The notes beneath the pieces were generated by a model. It did not search any database. It saw only the letters and a list, made by a program, of their open reading frames with translations, and had not been told where the DNA came from. From NCBI RefSeq assembly GCF_040833955.1, contig NZ_CP162133.1, forward strand, positions 1,510,001 to 1,574,000: 64,000 nucleotides of DNA, read 5' to 3'. Below, one piece after another: positions 45,918 through 56,613 of the stretch (its first letter is position 1; the number at the start of each line of letters is the position of its first letter). A program made the position numbers and the translations under genes. The stretch is from Leptospira sp. WS60.C2 (GTDB lineage Bacteria; Spirochaetota; Leptospiria; Leptospirales; Leptospiraceae).

Positions 45918-47003
45918 TTATTTAGGAACAAATGTAAGGAATTCTTCTACTTCTCTTTTGCTTCCAATGATGAGCGTTGTTCGTTCATGAAGTTCTTTGG
46001 GAGTGAGGTCGAGAATTCGTTCGCCTTTGACTGTGACCGCCATGCCACCGGCTTGTTCTGCGATATAAGCCATGGGTGCTGCTTCATACAACAAACGAAG
46101 TTTTCCGTTTGGGTATTTGCTTGATTTTGTGTCGTTTGGATAGAGGAAGATTCCCCCTTTCAGAAGGTTTCTGTGGAAGTCTGCCACAAGGGAACCAATG
46201 TAACGAGCAGTCTTTGGTTTTCTTCCGCCTTCAATGGATTTGATTTTTTGAAGGTACGCTTGGACTTCTTGTGACCAATACGATGCATTTCCTTCATTGG
46301 CTGAGTAGATATCACCCGATTCTGGCATCTGCATATTGGGGTGAGAGAGTAAAAACTCACCCACACTTGGGTCGAGGGTAAATCCAGAAACTCCCTTTCC
46401 TGTGGATAAAACAAGCATCGTTGAGGATCCATAGATGATATAACCCGCACAACGTTGCAAATGTCCTTTTTGGAGAAGGTCTTTTTCTGTACCTGGTTCT
46501 TTCGAATTTGGTTCGAGCCTTTGGTGGATGGAGAAAATTGTTCCGATGGAAACATTCGTATCAATGTTGGAGGATCCATCGAGTGGATCTATCGCCATTG
46601 TATACTTTCCAATGTTGTATCCGCTTGGAATTGGGATGATGGCTTCGTGTTCTTCACTTGCCAGAACACAGAGGTGACCGCAGATTTTGAGAGATTGGTT
46701 AAAAGCGTTGTCTGCATATTGGTCGAGTTTCATCTGCGTTTCGCCTTGGACATTTGTGTCCTCGGTTGCACCCAAAATGTCATCCAGTAGACCTGCTTTT
46801 CGGACTTCCCGACCGACGATTTTTGCGGCATACACCAAATGGCTAAGAAGGGCTGTAAATTCTCCAGAAGCGTGTGGGATTTTGAGTTGCTCTTCTAGGA
46901 TGAATTGCGATAGAGAGATGAGTTTTTTTTGTTTCGGCGTTGCGTTCACAGGTTCCCCGAGGTCGTGTTTTACTCCATTTTTGTGGTTGTGGGTAGGGAG
47001 CAA
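45918..47003 (-). CDS. fbp: Fructose-1,6-bisphosphatase, class I
   Basis: The 361-residue protein has the class I signature: GETQMKLDQYADNAF, the metal-binding ASEEHE (Glu pair) and AIDPLDGSSNIDTNVSIGTIFSI (about 137-158). The substrate-site GKLRLLYEAAPMAYIAEQAGG follows near the C-terminus. It makes fructose 6-phosphate in gluconeogenesis, fitting an organism that grows on fatty acids. The N-terminal 25 residues (from the start at 47003) are not part of the core, so the exact start is uncertain. Confidence 0.95.
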   Translation of the reverse strand: MLPTHNHKNGVKHDLGEPVNATPKQKKLISLSQFILEEQLKIPHASGEFTALLSHLVYAAKIVGREVRKAGLLDDILGATEDTNVQGETQMKLDQYADNAFNQSLKICGHLCVLASEEHEAIIPIPSGYNIGKYTMAIDPLDGSSNIDTNVSIGTIFSIHQRLEPNSKEPGTEKDLLQKGHLQRCAGYIIYGSSTMLVLSTGKGVSGFTLDPSVGEFLLSHPNMQMPESGDIYSANEGNASYWSQEVQAYLQKIKSIEGGRKPKTARYIGSLVADFHRNLLKGGIFLYPNDTKSSKYPNGKLRLLYEAAPMAYIAEQAGGMAVTVKGERILDLTPKELHERTTLIIGSKREVEEFLTFVPK

Positions 47004-47059
47004 ATCCTTTCTCCTTGGGAAGGGACTGAAAGATACCGATACTAAAAGACAGAAACTTC

Positions 47060-47884
47060 ATGACAGAACCTATGCACCTCAGTCCTTCTCCTTCCATGCA
47101 AATGACAGATTACCATTCCCGTCGTTTAGGGCTCAGTTTTGCAAGCATTGGCGCAAGACTCGGCTGGGTGTACTTAGGAAACGAATTGGTGTATGAATTT
47201 GGAAGAACCGAAGAGGAAAACTCGATTCGAGAAAAGGTTTCTCTGCACCTTCCTACATGGATTCGAACCATGGCCTATTTGGCACCTATTCCCTTTCATT
47301 CCTTTTCCGAAAAGGGACAGGAATGGGAACTTTCTGTGGTTCGTTTACCAGAAGCAGAAGTTCCTGCCTTTGCTCTTGTCTTACTGGAGAGAGGGGCAAG
47401 TCTCACCCAACGCCTTTGGGAAGACCTTTCCAACCAAATCCTTACGTTTTGTGCGACAGGCATTTCTCTCAGAGAAAAGAACCTTTTGGATTTTGACACC
47501 ATCATCGATCCCATTCGGAAACGAATGGAGAAGGCTTTTCTGAATGAAACAAAGTCCGGGGTCATTGCCTTCTTTCATTTACAAGATCTCAGTCCTTTTT
47601 TTAAGCCTATGGGAGTGATTAAAAGTCAGGAAATCCTTAGGGAGGTGACCACCACACTTCACAAGGAAACCAGGGAAAACGAATTCAATTTCCAACTCAA
47701 TCCCCGTTCTTATTTCGTATTCTGTCCTGGAGAAACCTTAGATGGAGCCAATCACAGATTTGGTTCGCTTTACTTTCCTTCCAAACATTTGATTCTGGAC
47801 TATAAATTGAAGATTTTTCCCATCGATGCAGAGATTTTGGCAGATGATGCCAAGTTTTCTTCGATTTTTCTCGAAAATTTCTAA
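47060..47884 (+). CDS. Uncharacterised protein, possibly degenerate GGDEF-like
   Basis: I do not recognise this 274-residue protein. The N-terminal half (about 1-130) has beta-prone segments without motif. The C-terminal half reads SGVIAFFHLQDLSPFFKPMGVIKSQEILREVTTTL, LNPRSYFVFCPGETLDGA, which follows the strand-helix order of a GGDEF domain but lacks the GGDEF signature and the substrate-site residues. A non-catalytic relative is possible; this is inference. ATG codons at 47060, 47072 and later leave the start open. Confidence 0.6.
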   Translation: MTEPMHLSPSPSMQMTDYHSRRLGLSFASIGARLGWVYLGNELVYEFGRTEEENSIREKVSLHLPTWIRTMAYLAPIPFHSFSEKGQEWELSVVRLPEAEVPAFALVLLERGASLTQRLWEDLSNQILTFCATGISLREKNLLDFDTIIDPIRKRMEKAFLNETKSGVIAFFHLQDLSPFFKPMGVIKSQEILREVTTTLHKETRENEFNFQLNPRSYFVFCPGETLDGANHRFGSLYFPSKHLILDYKLKIFPIDAEILADDAKFSSIFLENF

Positions 47885-47901
47885 ACCATTTATACGCTGA
47901 A

Positions 47902-47931
47902 TTGACAAAATAGGGCAGTTTCCGATACCGT
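47902..47931 (+). promoter_or_regulatory. Candidate promoter of the rpsU-dnaG-rpoD operon
   Basis: TTGACA (47902-47907) is followed after 18 bases by TACCGT (47926-47931), a perfect -35 with a weak -10. It lies about 40 bases upstream of the rpsU start, a plausible distance. CCGATA at 47922-47927 also occurs before two flagellar genes in this window. Confidence 0.35.
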
Positions 47932-47971
47932 CAAAACTAGACCATTTTTACAAAAGGACAGTTGTTTGTCT

Positions 47972-48190
47972 ATGACCCCACAAGTAGGGATTTATTTAAA
48001 AGAAGGGGAATCCATTGAAGCAGCGCTTCGTAGATTCAAAAGAGATTGTGCCAATGCTGGTATCATGAGCGAAATCAAACGCCGTGAATACTTTGAAAAA
48101 CCTAGCGTGATTAAGAAAAAAGCAGTCGAAGCTGCAAAACGCAAAAGAGACAAAAAGAAAAGATTATTTGCTAAAAAAGATAAACTTTAA
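47972..48190 (+). CDS. rpsU: 30S ribosomal protein S21
   Basis: The 72-residue protein has the S21 pattern: VGIYLKEGESIEAALRRFKRDCANAGIMSEIKRREYFEKP followed by a Lys/Arg-rich tail. The start ATG 47972 gives a normal N-terminus; a TTG two codons upstream is less likely. It opens the operon of macromolecular synthesis (rpsU, yqeY, dnaG, rpoD). Confidence 0.94.
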   Translation: MTPQVGIYLKEGESIEAALRRFKRDCANAGIMSEIKRREYFEKPSVIKKKAVEAAKRKRDKKKRLFAKKDKL

Positions 48191-48209
48191 TCTTTAAGCC
48201 GGTTTTCCA

Positions 48210-48665
48210 ATGACCCTGCAAGAGACGATCAATACCGATCTAAAAACGGCGTTAAAAGCCAAGGATGAAACAGTCCTGGGTACTTTACGCCTGATTAAAG
48301 CAGAGATTCAATACGAACTCACGAAAACTGGCGCTTCTGAACTTTCGGACACTGCAGTCATGCAGATCCTAAAATCCAATTACAAACGCCGAAAGGACAC
48401 CGCTTTGGAATACGACAAAGCGAATCGTCCCGATCTGTCGAGTAAAGAAATCGAAGAAGCAGAAATCATCTCACGTTATATTCCAAAAGAAGTTTCCGAA
48501 GAAGAAATAAACAAGGCTGTTGGTGAAGCAGTCGCCGAGTTAGGTGCAAGCGGACCTCAGGATATGGGAAAGGTGATGGGTAAAGTAATGGCAAAATTCA
48601 AAGGACAAAATATAGACGGCTCCAAGGTATCTTCCCTCGTTAAACAAGCACTTAGCGCCCGTTAA
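48210..48665 (+). CDS. GatB/YqeY domain protein
   Basis: The 151-residue protein is a stand-alone YqeY: LQETINTDLKTALKAKDETVLGTLRLIKAEIQ, RRKDTALEYDKANRPDL, EEAEIISRYIPKEVSEEEI and MGKVMGKVMAKFKGQNIDGSKVSSLVKQAL. It matches the tail domain of the GatB amidotransferase subunit, but its own function is not settled. It lies between rpsU and dnaG, its usual position. Confidence 0.93.
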   Translation: MTLQETINTDLKTALKAKDETVLGTLRLIKAEIQYELTKTGASELSDTAVMQILKSNYKRRKDTALEYDKANRPDLSSKEIEEAEIISRYIPKEVSEEEINKAVGEAVAELGASGPQDMGKVMGKVMAKFKGQNIDGSKVSSLVKQALSAR

Positions 48666-48677
48666 ATTTACTGAACT

Positions 48678-50498
48678 GTGAATCCTTACCAAAGTTTTAA
48701 AGAAAGAGTTCGCAGAGAAATCTCCATTGACTCTTACATCAACAGGTTTGTTCCTTTGCGTCGCATGGGTAGAAACTTAGTTGGAATTTGTCCTTTCCAT
48801 AATGAAAAAACTCCCTCATTCAATGTAAACCCTGAAGGTGGTTTTTACCACTGCTTTGGTTGTAAAGCCTCAGGTGATTTATTCCGTTTTGTGATGGATT
48901 ACCAAAAAGTGGATTTTTTAAAATCCTTGGAAATCCTTTCCGAATACTCTGGAATTCCTCTTGTCGAACGAACTAAGGAAGAAGAAGAGTCCGAACGTAA
49001 AAAAGAAGCACTCTACCAAATCTCCCAAAAAGCTCACGAATACTTCCAAAGGAATTTACAGACCCAAGCTGGTGAAGTCGCACTCAAGTATTTGGAATCC
49101 CGTGGATTGTATGCCGAAGACATCAAAGTCTTTCAAATTGGATTTGGTCTTCCTGGTTTTGGAAATTTACGAGCAGAATTATTCAAAACCGAAGCCGAAG
49201 TGAAGTTAGGCGAACAATTGGGTCTCTTAAAACGCCAAGACCAAAACAAAGACCCTTACGATTTTTTTCGAAATCGGATCATGTTCCCTGTCATTGATAC
49301 CAGGGGGAGAGTGGTTGCTTTTTCGGGTAGGATCCTTGGGGAATCTGAAGAAGCCAAATACATCAATAGTCCAAACTCTCTTATTTATGATAAAAGTCGT
49401 ACGTTTTATAATTTAAATCTAGCGCAAGATAGCATTCGGAAAACCAGAGAAGCTGTCATTGTAGAGGGTGTATTTGATGCGATTGGACTCTTTCGCAAAG
49501 GCATCGAGTTTGTGGTCGCGCCTCTCGGAACAGGATTTACCGAAGGACATGTGCGCATTTTAAAAAACATGGCGGACAAAGTGTATCTCATGATGGATTC
49601 CGATAAAGCAGGAACCAAAGGTGCTTTCCGTGCCGTAAACCTCCTCTCCAAGGAAGGAGTGGTTGTCAAGGTGTGCCATATCCCAGAAGGGAAAGACCCA
49701 TTTGATTATTCTCTTAAACACAACAAACAGGAAATTCGAGAGTTACTCGAAGGTGCAGCACCTGCTTCGCAATTTATGATCCGTGAAATTCTGGGTGGGG
49801 CAGGTCCCAGTTCTCTTGCGGAGGAAAAACAAGCAGGCGTCAAAAAACTGTTCGAATTCTTAAAACCCATGGAGAAGGAAACAGACAAACAGGTCTATTT
49901 AGAAGAAGGTGCACGCCAACTTGGACTTTCGTTTTCTTCACTTTTTCAGGACTTTCGAGGGAAACCTGGTGTAACTTCGACCCCTTCTGTTGTCGATACT
50001 AAGAAGGATCGAACACCACAAAAACAGGGGAAACCTTCACCGATTCTTGTTTGTGAACGGAAAATGATCGCGATGCTCATCCAAAACTTGGAACTTTTTA
50101 GTTTTGCCGATGACTTGTTATCACTCGAGTTTCGTGATGAGGTATCTGCCTTTTTTTGGGACTATTTATATACAAAGTATTTGCAGAATGAGAACCTAAC
50201 AGCTGCAGAAATTCTTTCGAGGGAAGAAATTCCTTCGGAATACCTGGGACTAATTGCTGAACATTTTTCGGCCGATGTGTCAGTGACCCCAGCAACATTT
50301 AAAGCGATGTTTCTTTACCATGCGGATTTGTTGGATGACGCAAGGATGGAAGAACTAGTGAAGGAAATGGCCAAACCTGACTTATCGATTGAAGAAAAGA
50401 ACAATCTTTTGTCAGAACTTTCACTTTTGAAGAGTGAAAAAAATAAGAGATCCGTGTATCTCAGAACGATCCAAACGTTAGAAGTCGAAAGAGGATAA
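48678..50498 (+). CDS. dnaG: DNA primase DnaG
   Basis: The 606-residue protein has the CHC2 zinc finger (Cys38, His41, Cys59, Cys62; [11 protein letters not shown] to YHCFGC), the catalytic core with [22 protein letters not shown], the TOPRIM segments [12 protein letters not shown] and [10 protein letters not shown] (about residues 257-310), and a C-terminal helicase-binding region. It makes RNA primers at the replication fork. The start codon is GTG 48678, 12 bases after yqeY. Confidence 0.96.
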   Translation: MNPYQSFKERVRREISIDSYINRFVPLRRMGRNLVGICPFHNEKTPSFNVNPEGGFYHCFGCKASGDLFRFVMDYQKVDFLKSLEILSEYSGIPLVERTKEEEESERKKEALYQISQKAHEYFQRNLQTQAGEVALKYLESRGLYAEDIKVFQIGFGLPGFGNLRAELFKTEAEVKLGEQLGLLKRQDQNKDPYDFFRNRIMFPVIDTRGRVVAFSGRILGESEEAKYINSPNSLIYDKSRTFYNLNLAQDSIRKTREAVIVEGVFDAIGLFRKGIEFVVAPLGTGFTEGHVRILKNMADKVYLMMDSDKAGTKGAFRAVNLLSKEGVVVKVCHIPEGKDPFDYSLKHNKQEIRELLEGAAPASQFMIREILGGAGPSSLAEEKQAGVKKLFEFLKPMEKETDKQVYLEEGARQLGLSFSSLFQDFRGKPGVTSTPSVVDTKKDRTPQKQGKPSPILVCERKMIAMLIQNLELFSFADDLLSLEFRDEVSAFFWDYLYTKYLQNENLTAAEILSREEIPSEYLGLIAEHFSADVSVTPATFKAMFLYHADLLDDARMEELVKEMAKPDLSIEEKNNLLSELSLLKSEKNKRSVYLRTIQTLEVERG

Positions 50499-50505
50499 AG
50501 GTAGA

Positions 50506-52278
50506 ATGGAAAATCTAGCAAGCCTACCAGAAGTACAAAAGATTATCTCCATCGGAAAGGCAAACCGAGAGGTATCGTATGATGAGATCAATGAAATACT
50601 ACCGGATAAAATTCTAAACTCCGAAAAGATTGATGATGTCTTCACCTTGTTACACGAGATGGGGATCGAAATTGTAGAAGAGTATTCCAAAAAATCTTTG
50701 GAAGAGTCTAGTTCCCTTACTACGACCAAAGAAGAAACTACCAAAGAAACGAAAGAAAAACCGGCACGTAAAAAAAGGGAGTCCAGTGTTTCTTCGAGTT
50801 CTGAGGATCCGATTCGGCTTTATCTCAAAGAAATTGGAAAGGTTTCTCTCATCTCGGGAGAAACAGAAGTGTTCCTTGCCAAGCGGATTGAGAAGGGTGA
50901 AAAAATCATTGAAGAAACCATTTTAAGTTCTTCAATCCTCCGCCAAAACTTTGCTAAACTCATTCCGAAGATTAAGTCCAAAAAAATCAAAGTGTATGAT
51001 TTGGTAAAAGTGGACAAAATGTACGCGCTGAACCAAGAGCAGGCGGACAAGTTAGAAAAAGTATTTTTTGAAAACATGGAACTCATCCAACAGGATGAAA
51101 AAGTTCTGAACGAATCCACAAACCGTATTCGTAAGTATTCTGAAAATTCTAAGAAATTCAAAGAACTCAAAGAAAAAATCGATATGTCTACGGGCAAAAT
51201 CGATGAAGCCATTCGTAAAATTGGAGTTTCCCAAAAAGAAATCCAAAAAATCTCTCAAAAGATCAAATCGATGGTCTTCCGTGTGAAGGAAATTGAAAAA
51301 CATTTCTTAAAAATCAAAGCCAAGTATGGTCACGATGTTCGTGAAATCAAAGCTCTCAACCGCTTCATCGAAAAAAATGAGAACTTAGATGAAATCGAAA
51401 AAATGATGGGTTGTGACATTGATGAAGTGAGAGAAGTCATCAAAGACATTCGTAACAACGAACGAAAACTCCGTCGTATGGAACAGGAAGCTGGTTCTCC
51501 TGTTGGGGAAATCAAAGACTGGGGTGAAAAAATCATCAAAGGGGAACGGGAAATTGCACAAGCAAAACGCGAACTTGTGCGAGCGAACCTTCGTTTGGTG
51601 GTCTCTATCGCAAAACGATATGCCAACCGGGGAATGCATTTTTTTGACCTCATCCAAGAAGGAAACATTGGTCTCATTCGTGCAGTCGATAAGTTTGAAT
51701 ACAAAAAGGGATATAAGTTTTCTACGTATGCCACTTGGTGGATTAGGCAAGCCATCACTCGTGCGATCTCTGACCAAGCTCGTACGATCCGTGTTCCTGT
51801 TCACATGATTGAGCAGGTCAACAAAGTGATCCGTGAAACTCGTCTTTTTGTGCAAGAGTTTGGTCGTGATCCTTCCAATGATGAAATTGCAGAACGTCTT
51901 GGATGGCCTGTACAAAAAGTTAAGGCAGTGAAAAACGTAGCTAGGGAACCAATCTCCCTTGAGATCCCTGTGGGTTCGGAAGAAGATTCAGAACTCGGAG
52001 ATTTTATCGAAGACAAAGAAGTGATCTCGCCTTTGAATTCAGCTGCGTCTTCCATCCTTTCGGAACAAATTAGACAAGTCTTACAAACACTTCCTGCTCG
52101 GGAACAAAAAGTGATTCGTATGCGGTTTGGTTTGGATGATGGTTATGCACAAACACTTGAAGAGGTTGGTTACCAATTTAAGGTAACGCGGGAACGGATT
52201 CGTCAGATTGAAGCGAAAGCGTTACGAAGACTCCGCCACCCAAGTCGCTCGAAAAAACTGAAAGACTATATCGATTAA
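50506..52278 (+). CDS. rpoD: RNA polymerase sigma factor RpoD (sigma-70)
   Basis: The 590-residue protein is a primary sigma factor: an N-terminal region 1.1 (to about residue 80), region 1.2 ([19 protein letters not shown]), a long non-conserved helical insert (about 150-340), and region 2 with [37 protein letters not shown] and [17 protein letters not shown]. Region 3 ([15 protein letters not shown]) and region 4 ([29 protein letters not shown]) complete it. It ends the macromolecular synthesis operon, followed by a terminator. Confidence 0.97.
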   Translation: MENLASLPEVQKIISIGKANREVSYDEINEILPDKILNSEKIDDVFTLLHEMGIEIVEEYSKKSLEESSSLTTTKEETTKETKEKPARKKRESSVSSSSEDPIRLYLKEIGKVSLISGETEVFLAKRIEKGEKIIEETILSSSILRQNFAKLIPKIKSKKIKVYDLVKVDKMYALNQEQADKLEKVFFENMELIQQDEKVLNESTNRIRKYSENSKKFKELKEKIDMSTGKIDEAIRKIGVSQKEIQKISQKIKSMVFRVKEIEKHFLKIKAKYGHDVREIKALNRFIEKNENLDEIEKMMGCDIDEVREVIKDIRNNERKLRRMEQEAGSPVGEIKDWGEKIIKGEREIAQAKRELVRANLRLVVSIAKRYANRGMHFFDLIQEGNIGLIRAVDKFEYKKGYKFSTYATWWIRQAITRAISDQARTIRVPVHMIEQVNKVIRETRLFVQEFGRDPSNDEIAERLGWPVQKVKAVKNVAREPISLEIPVGSEEDSELGDFIEDKEVISPLNSAASSILSEQIRQVLQTLPAREQKVIRMRFGLDDGYAQTLEEVGYQFKVTRERIRQIEAKALRRLRHPSRSKKLKDYID

Positions 52279-52314
52279 ACGAAATCGTTTTTCGCTTGAT
52301 CGGTCTTTGTAAGA

Positions 52315-52349
52315 GATTCATGGTTTGGAAAGACCATGGATCTTTTTTT
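52315..52349 (+). terminator. Intrinsic terminator after rpoD
   Basis: GATTCATGGT (52315-52324) pairs with ACCATGGATC (52333-52342) over ten bases with one G-U pair, followed by seven T. It lies 37 bases after the rpoD stop. An ATG within the stem (52336) is the first ATG of the next long frame and is an unlikely start. Confidence 0.85.
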
Positions 52350-52452
52350 GTTTCTGATTCCTTCTTCTTTTCGCATACGATTGGCTTCCGATTTATCCTT
52401 CTCCCTTTCCTCTCCAAATTCAGTTTCCCCTTTTTTCTCTCGTAAGGTTTGG

Positions 52453-53499
52453 TTGCGGACCATTGGTTTTTTCTCTCTTGTTTTCATTCTATTCCATTGC
52501 CAAGCCTCTGAAAAACAATTCGACTATGAAAAAACTCAAAGTGTTGGCCAGTTCAGTCCAGAGGAACCTTGGAAATTTAGTCCCGAATTTGCAATGGATG
52601 AACGATATGCTACGGCATTTTGTGCGAGTGCCAAAGAAGTTGGTTCTGGGTTTACGATCTTTTTATCCAATCATGGTCGATTCTCCGCTTTGCAACTGTT
52701 AAATGGATTTCATCGTGGTGTGAATGACGTAAAAGCCAATGATCAAATCAAAAAACTAAGAGTTTCCTCCTTTTGGATGGAAAAAAACGATTCTAAAAAC
52801 AAATTGAAGTTGGACCAGACAAAAGACATCGAATTATCCAAAGCCAAATTCGGAAAACAGGGATTACAGGTTTTGGATCTGGATACAAGTTTTGAAGGTA
52901 ATGTCATTCGTTTTGAAATTTTAGAAACCTATGGACAGGGGAACACAGGTAGAGTTTGTCTTTCGGAAGTAAAGATGGGGGAGTTAAAAAAAGAAGGATT
53001 TGTTTCGTATCCATGGGTTTCTTTTGATAAAATCAAACGTACCATCGCCCAATTCAATAAGGCAGAAAGACATGCCTATGGCTTTAAACAAATGATCCTG
53101 GCAAATGAAAAATCTACGATTTTATTCTATGACCAAGGAACGATCCTTCCTGTATTCTTCAAAGGAGACCAAACCTTTCAGTTTTCGGAAATGTATGGTG
53201 AAGGAGATCCCACAAGTTTTTTACCCTCCATCATAGGAACTTATACCATTTTACAATCCACAGAAGAGGGATTAGAACTTAATTTGAGTTATTTTGATTC
53301 TGGTGGAATTGAACGAAATATTTCTTGGATTTTTAAACGGGCAGAAGTGGGGGATGAGGACTATGAAAATTTTAAAACCAAACTCGGCACAAAGTTTTCA
53401 GAAGTCTACCAACCCAAAACCCATTTTCTTTTTGTGTTAAAAGAAAAGGAAACGGGTAGAACCTTCTACCATTACGAACTTCCGATTCCAAAATCTTAA
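52453..53499 (+). CDS. Lipoprotein with NADase-type glycan-binding-like domain
   Basis: From TTG 52453 (AAGG six bases upstream) the protein is about 348 residues with a signal LRTIGFFSLVFILFHC, Cys 16 being the likely lipid anchor. The segment from about residue 75 to 160 (NGFHRGVNDVKANDQIKKLRVSSFW and VIRFEILETYGQGNTGRVCLSEVKMGE) resembles the discoidin-like 'NADase-type glycan-binding domain' common in Leptospira lipoproteins. The rest is unassigned. A start at ATG 52336 would lie in the rpoD terminator and place 39 residues before the signal. Confidence 0.75.
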   Translation: MRTIGFFSLVFILFHCQASEKQFDYEKTQSVGQFSPEEPWKFSPEFAMDERYATAFCASAKEVGSGFTIFLSNHGRFSALQLLNGFHRGVNDVKANDQIKKLRVSSFWMEKNDSKNKLKLDQTKDIELSKAKFGKQGLQVLDLDTSFEGNVIRFEILETYGQGNTGRVCLSEVKMGELKKEGFVSYPWVSFDKIKRTIAQFNKAERHAYGFKQMILANEKSTILFYDQGTILPVFFKGDQTFQFSEMYGEGDPTSFLPSIIGTYTILQSTEEGLELNLSYFDSGGIERNISWIFKRAEVGDEDYENFKTKLGTKFSEVYQPKTHFLFVLKEKETGRTFYHYELPIPKS

Positions 53500-53560
53500 A
53501 CTATCTAACTTTTTTTTCAAACACTTGCATTCAAGAAGATTTGATGATGGTTTTTTTGTG

Positions 53561-53592
53561 ACTGGTGCCTTGCTCTATTGCACAGCACCAGT
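53561..53592. terminator. Stem-loop between convergent genes
   Basis: ACTGGTGC (53561-53568) and GCACCAGT (53585-53592) pair perfectly over eight bases with a 16-base loop, between the lipoprotein gene and the convergent glpD. Only three T follow on the plus strand and none on the minus, so termination by it would be weak. Confidence 0.5.
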
Positions 53593-53610
53593 TTTCACTG
53601 AGTCATCGTT

Positions 53611-55218
53611 TTAAGCGATTGTCTTCCGTAAGTCTTTAATGTGTTTCAGAAGTTCGTTTAACGAAGATTTTTTATCTGTTTCCTTCCAACCAAGTTCTTT
53701 TGCTAGTATATTGTTCGTTGGAATCGCAAGAGATTCTGCTAACGTTAGATCTAAGAAAACAACGCGCCAACGTCTAGATAAAACATCGGAAAGAGACAGA
53801 GCAAATTCCTTTTTCACAAAATGTTTGATTTCTTCGGCAAAGTAACCAGTTCCTTTTTTGATTTCCTTTGGTTTTTTTCCTAAGATAAAAGGAACTTCGC
53901 CTCCATAAGAATCCACCAATCGAACCGCTGTTTCGTAAGATAGATCATACATCGTTTGGATTTTTGCCACCAAATGTTTGCTATACCCATCAGCACCAGG
54001 AAAGGCAAAACTTGCCGTGACGCAGTCCATTTTGGAAGGAAGATTTCCCACAGAGATCAATTTGTCTGTCAGGTCTTCTGCCATTTTACGAAACGTTGAC
54101 CATTTTCCACCCGACATGGTCACAAGACCTGAATCGGAAACAAGGATGGCTTCTTCTCTAGAAATGGACTTAGTGTCTTTTTTATCTCCAGTAGAGATGA
54201 GGGGTCGGAGTCCACTAAACACGGATTCAATGTCATCTTTTGTGAGTTTGGTATCTAGATAATCGTTACCTGTTTGGAGTAAAAATTCCACTTCAGATTG
54301 TAATGGGAGAGGTTCATCGTCGATTTTTTGGATCGGAGTGTCAGTGGTTCCAAGTAGTACTTTCCCTTCCCATGGAATCACAAATACCACTCTGCCATCA
54401 GCCGTTTTCGGAATGATCATCGCCGTACGGCATGGCAATTTTTCTTTATCGAAAACGAGGTGGATTCCTTGGCTTGGGGCAAGTACGTTCTCAACATTTG
54501 GATCATCCAATTTGCGTAAAGAATCGATCCAAACACCTGTGGTGTTGGCAACCACCTTGGCTAGAATGGTCACAACTTTTTTGGTGATGGCATCTTTTGC
54601 GGTTACACCTGTGATTTTGCCATTGGCATCTTTTAGAAAAGAAGTCACTTCCATCCGAGACACAATGTCAGCACCATTTTCTTTTGCTGCCCGAACCGTT
54701 GTTACATTGAGCCTTGCATCATTGAACTGCGCATCGTAGTAGGAAATCCCTCCCTTTAGATTTTCTTTTTTTAAGGAGGCAAAATAGTCAAGAGCCGTTG
54801 CTTTCGAAATTCGTTCGTGCCCAGGGACAATGGAGCGACCCGCTAGGATGTCATACATCGTGAGTCCAATGGAGTAAAATGGTTTCTCCCACCACTTATA
54901 GGTAGGTAAGACAAATTGAAGAGGTTTCACTAGGTGCGGGGCATTGATGAGAAGTCGTTTTCGTTCGGAAAGCGCCTCATAGATCAATTTAAAATGAAAT
55001 TGAGCCAGATACCGCACTCCACCATGGATGAGTTTTGTGGAGCGAGAACTGGTCCCTTGAGAGAAATCACCCTTTTCTAAAAGAGCGACTTTGTATCCAC
55101 GTAAACTAGCATCGAGGGCCGTTCCAGAACCCGTGGCACCACCGCCCAAAATCAAAATGTCATACGGGGTAGATTCTAATTGTTTTAATGTCTGTTTTCT
55201 TTCATCTAAATGAGTCAT
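53611..55218 (-). CDS. glpD: Glycerol-3-phosphate dehydrogenase GlpD
   Basis: The 535-residue flavoprotein has the FAD-binding DILILGGGATGSGTALDAS (about 19-37), the family signature GTSSRSTKLIHGGVRYL (about 56-72), and WEGKVLLGTTDTP, FSGLRPLI and MSGGKWSTFRKMAEDL further on. It oxidises glycerol 3-phosphate to dihydroxyacetone phosphate at the membrane, passing electrons to quinones. The gene is convergent with the upstream lipoprotein and divergent from tyrS. Confidence 0.95.
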   Translation of the reverse strand: MTHLDERKQTLKQLESTPYDILILGGGATGSGTALDASLRGYKVALLEKGDFSQGTSSRSTKLIHGGVRYLAQFHFKLIYEALSERKRLLINAPHLVKPLQFVLPTYKWWEKPFYSIGLTMYDILAGRSIVPGHERISKATALDYFASLKKENLKGGISYYDAQFNDARLNVTTVRAAKENGADIVSRMEVTSFLKDANGKITGVTAKDAITKKVVTILAKVVANTTGVWIDSLRKLDDPNVENVLAPSQGIHLVFDKEKLPCRTAMIIPKTADGRVVFVIPWEGKVLLGTTDTPIQKIDDEPLPLQSEVEFLLQTGNDYLDTKLTKDDIESVFSGLRPLISTGDKKDTKSISREEAILVSDSGLVTMSGGKWSTFRKMAEDLTDKLISVGNLPSKMDCVTASFAFPGADGYSKHLVAKIQTMYDLSYETAVRLVDSYGGEVPFILGKKPKEIKKGTGYFAEEIKHFVKKEFALSLSDVLSRRWRVVFLDLTLAESLAIPTNNILAKELGWKETDKKSSLNELLKHIKDLRKTIA

Positions 55219-55315
55219 AAGGGTTTTTACGTACTTTGGTGGTTGCCTATAGAGATTCTAAGGTTAGTGTTGTCAAAAGTCACCTTTTCTACCATCGAAA
55301 ATTTTTGAAATTGTT

Positions 55316-56542
55316 ATGAAAACTGAAAGAGAATTGAACCAAGAATTAGAAACCATCCGCCGCGGCACTGTCGAGATCATCAGTGAAGGGGAACTTTTAG
55401 AAAAAATCAAATCGAAACCATCGTTAACCATTAAAGCTGGATTTGATCCCACGGCACCCGATTTACATTTAGGACATTTTGTTTTACTCCGAAAACTCAA
55501 ACATTTTCAGGAACTTGGGCATGAAGTGTGTTTTATGCTTGGTGATTTTACTGCGATGATTGGTGACCCAACGGGAAAATCGGAAACACGCAAACGACTC
55601 TCCAAAGAAGAGGTTTTGGAAAATTCCAAAACCTACCAATCCCAAGTGTTTAAGATCCTTGATCCGAACAAAACTCGTATTTTATATAATTCCCATTGGT
55701 GTTCCGATCTAAAGTTCGAAGATGTTTTGGTTCTTACCTCTAAGTATACTGTATCTCGTATGTTGGAGCGGGATGATTTTACAAAACGTTACAAAGCAGG
55801 ATCCCCCATTTCTATGATTGAGTTTTTATATCCACTGGTTCAGGGGTATGATTCTGTCGCGATGAAGTCTGATGTGGAACTTGGGGGAACAGACCAGAAG
55901 TTTAATATGTTAGTTGGTCGCGACTTACAAAGAGAATATGGTCAAAAACCGCAGGCTGTGATCACCTTGCCGCTCTTAGTTGGTCTTGATGGTGTCAAAA
56001 AAATGTCCAAGTCTCTTGGCAATTATGTTGGCATTATCGAAAAACCCATCGACATGTATGGGAAAATTATGTCCATTTCCGATGATCTGATGTGGAACTA
56101 CTTTGAACTTCTCACAGACCTTCCTTTATCAGAAGTGGAAAAACGAAAAGAAGGAATCCGTTCTAAGTCCCTCCATCCGAAAGAGGTCAAAACAGAACTG
56201 GCACTCCTCATTATGGACCAACTCCATCCACCTGTAGAAAACAGAAAGGCAGTGGAGGAGTGGACGGCAATCCACAATACCAAAAACAGAGCTTTACCGG
56301 ATGAGATTCCCACGGAAACATTGGACACTTCCTACTTCCAAGAAAAACCTCCACTTCTTGTCTACGTTTTGTCCCAACTCAAATTCATTCCCAGTGTCTC
56401 GGAAGGTCGTAGGCTCATCCAAGCAGGGGGATTGTATTTGGATGAAGAAAAAATCACAGATGCATCCCTTTTCCTAGAGCAGGGAAAGGAATACCTGATC
56501 CGACAAGGAAAGAAGGGAAAATTTTTAAAGATCAAAACCTAA
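55316..56542 (+). CDS. tyrS: Tyrosyl-tRNA synthetase
   Basis: The 408-residue class I synthetase has the HIGH motif as HLGH (about residues 51-54) after [10 protein letters not shown], the tyrosine-binding [15 protein letters not shown] and the KMSKS loop KKMSKSLGN (about 227-235). A C-terminal S4-like domain ([20 protein letters not shown]) follows. The type is that with HLGH/KMSKS, TyrRS class 2 of bacteria such as the TyrZ group (inference). Confidence 0.96.
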   Translation: MKTERELNQELETIRRGTVEIISEGELLEKIKSKPSLTIKAGFDPTAPDLHLGHFVLLRKLKHFQELGHEVCFMLGDFTAMIGDPTGKSETRKRLSKEEVLENSKTYQSQVFKILDPNKTRILYNSHWCSDLKFEDVLVLTSKYTVSRMLERDDFTKRYKAGSPISMIEFLYPLVQGYDSVAMKSDVELGGTDQKFNMLVGRDLQREYGQKPQAVITLPLLVGLDGVKKMSKSLGNYVGIIEKPIDMYGKIMSISDDLMWNYFELLTDLPLSEVEKRKEGIRSKSLHPKEVKTELALLIMDQLHPPVENRKAVEEWTAIHNTKNRALPDEIPTETLDTSYFQEKPPLLVYVLSQLKFIPSVSEGRRLIQAGGLYLDEEKITDASLFLEQGKEYLIRQGKKGKFLKIKT

Positions 56543-56613
56543 ACTTGGAACGGCACTAGTATAGAACCCTAGTTCTCAATCCGATAATCGATACTAAGGA
56601 AAGCCATACCTAA

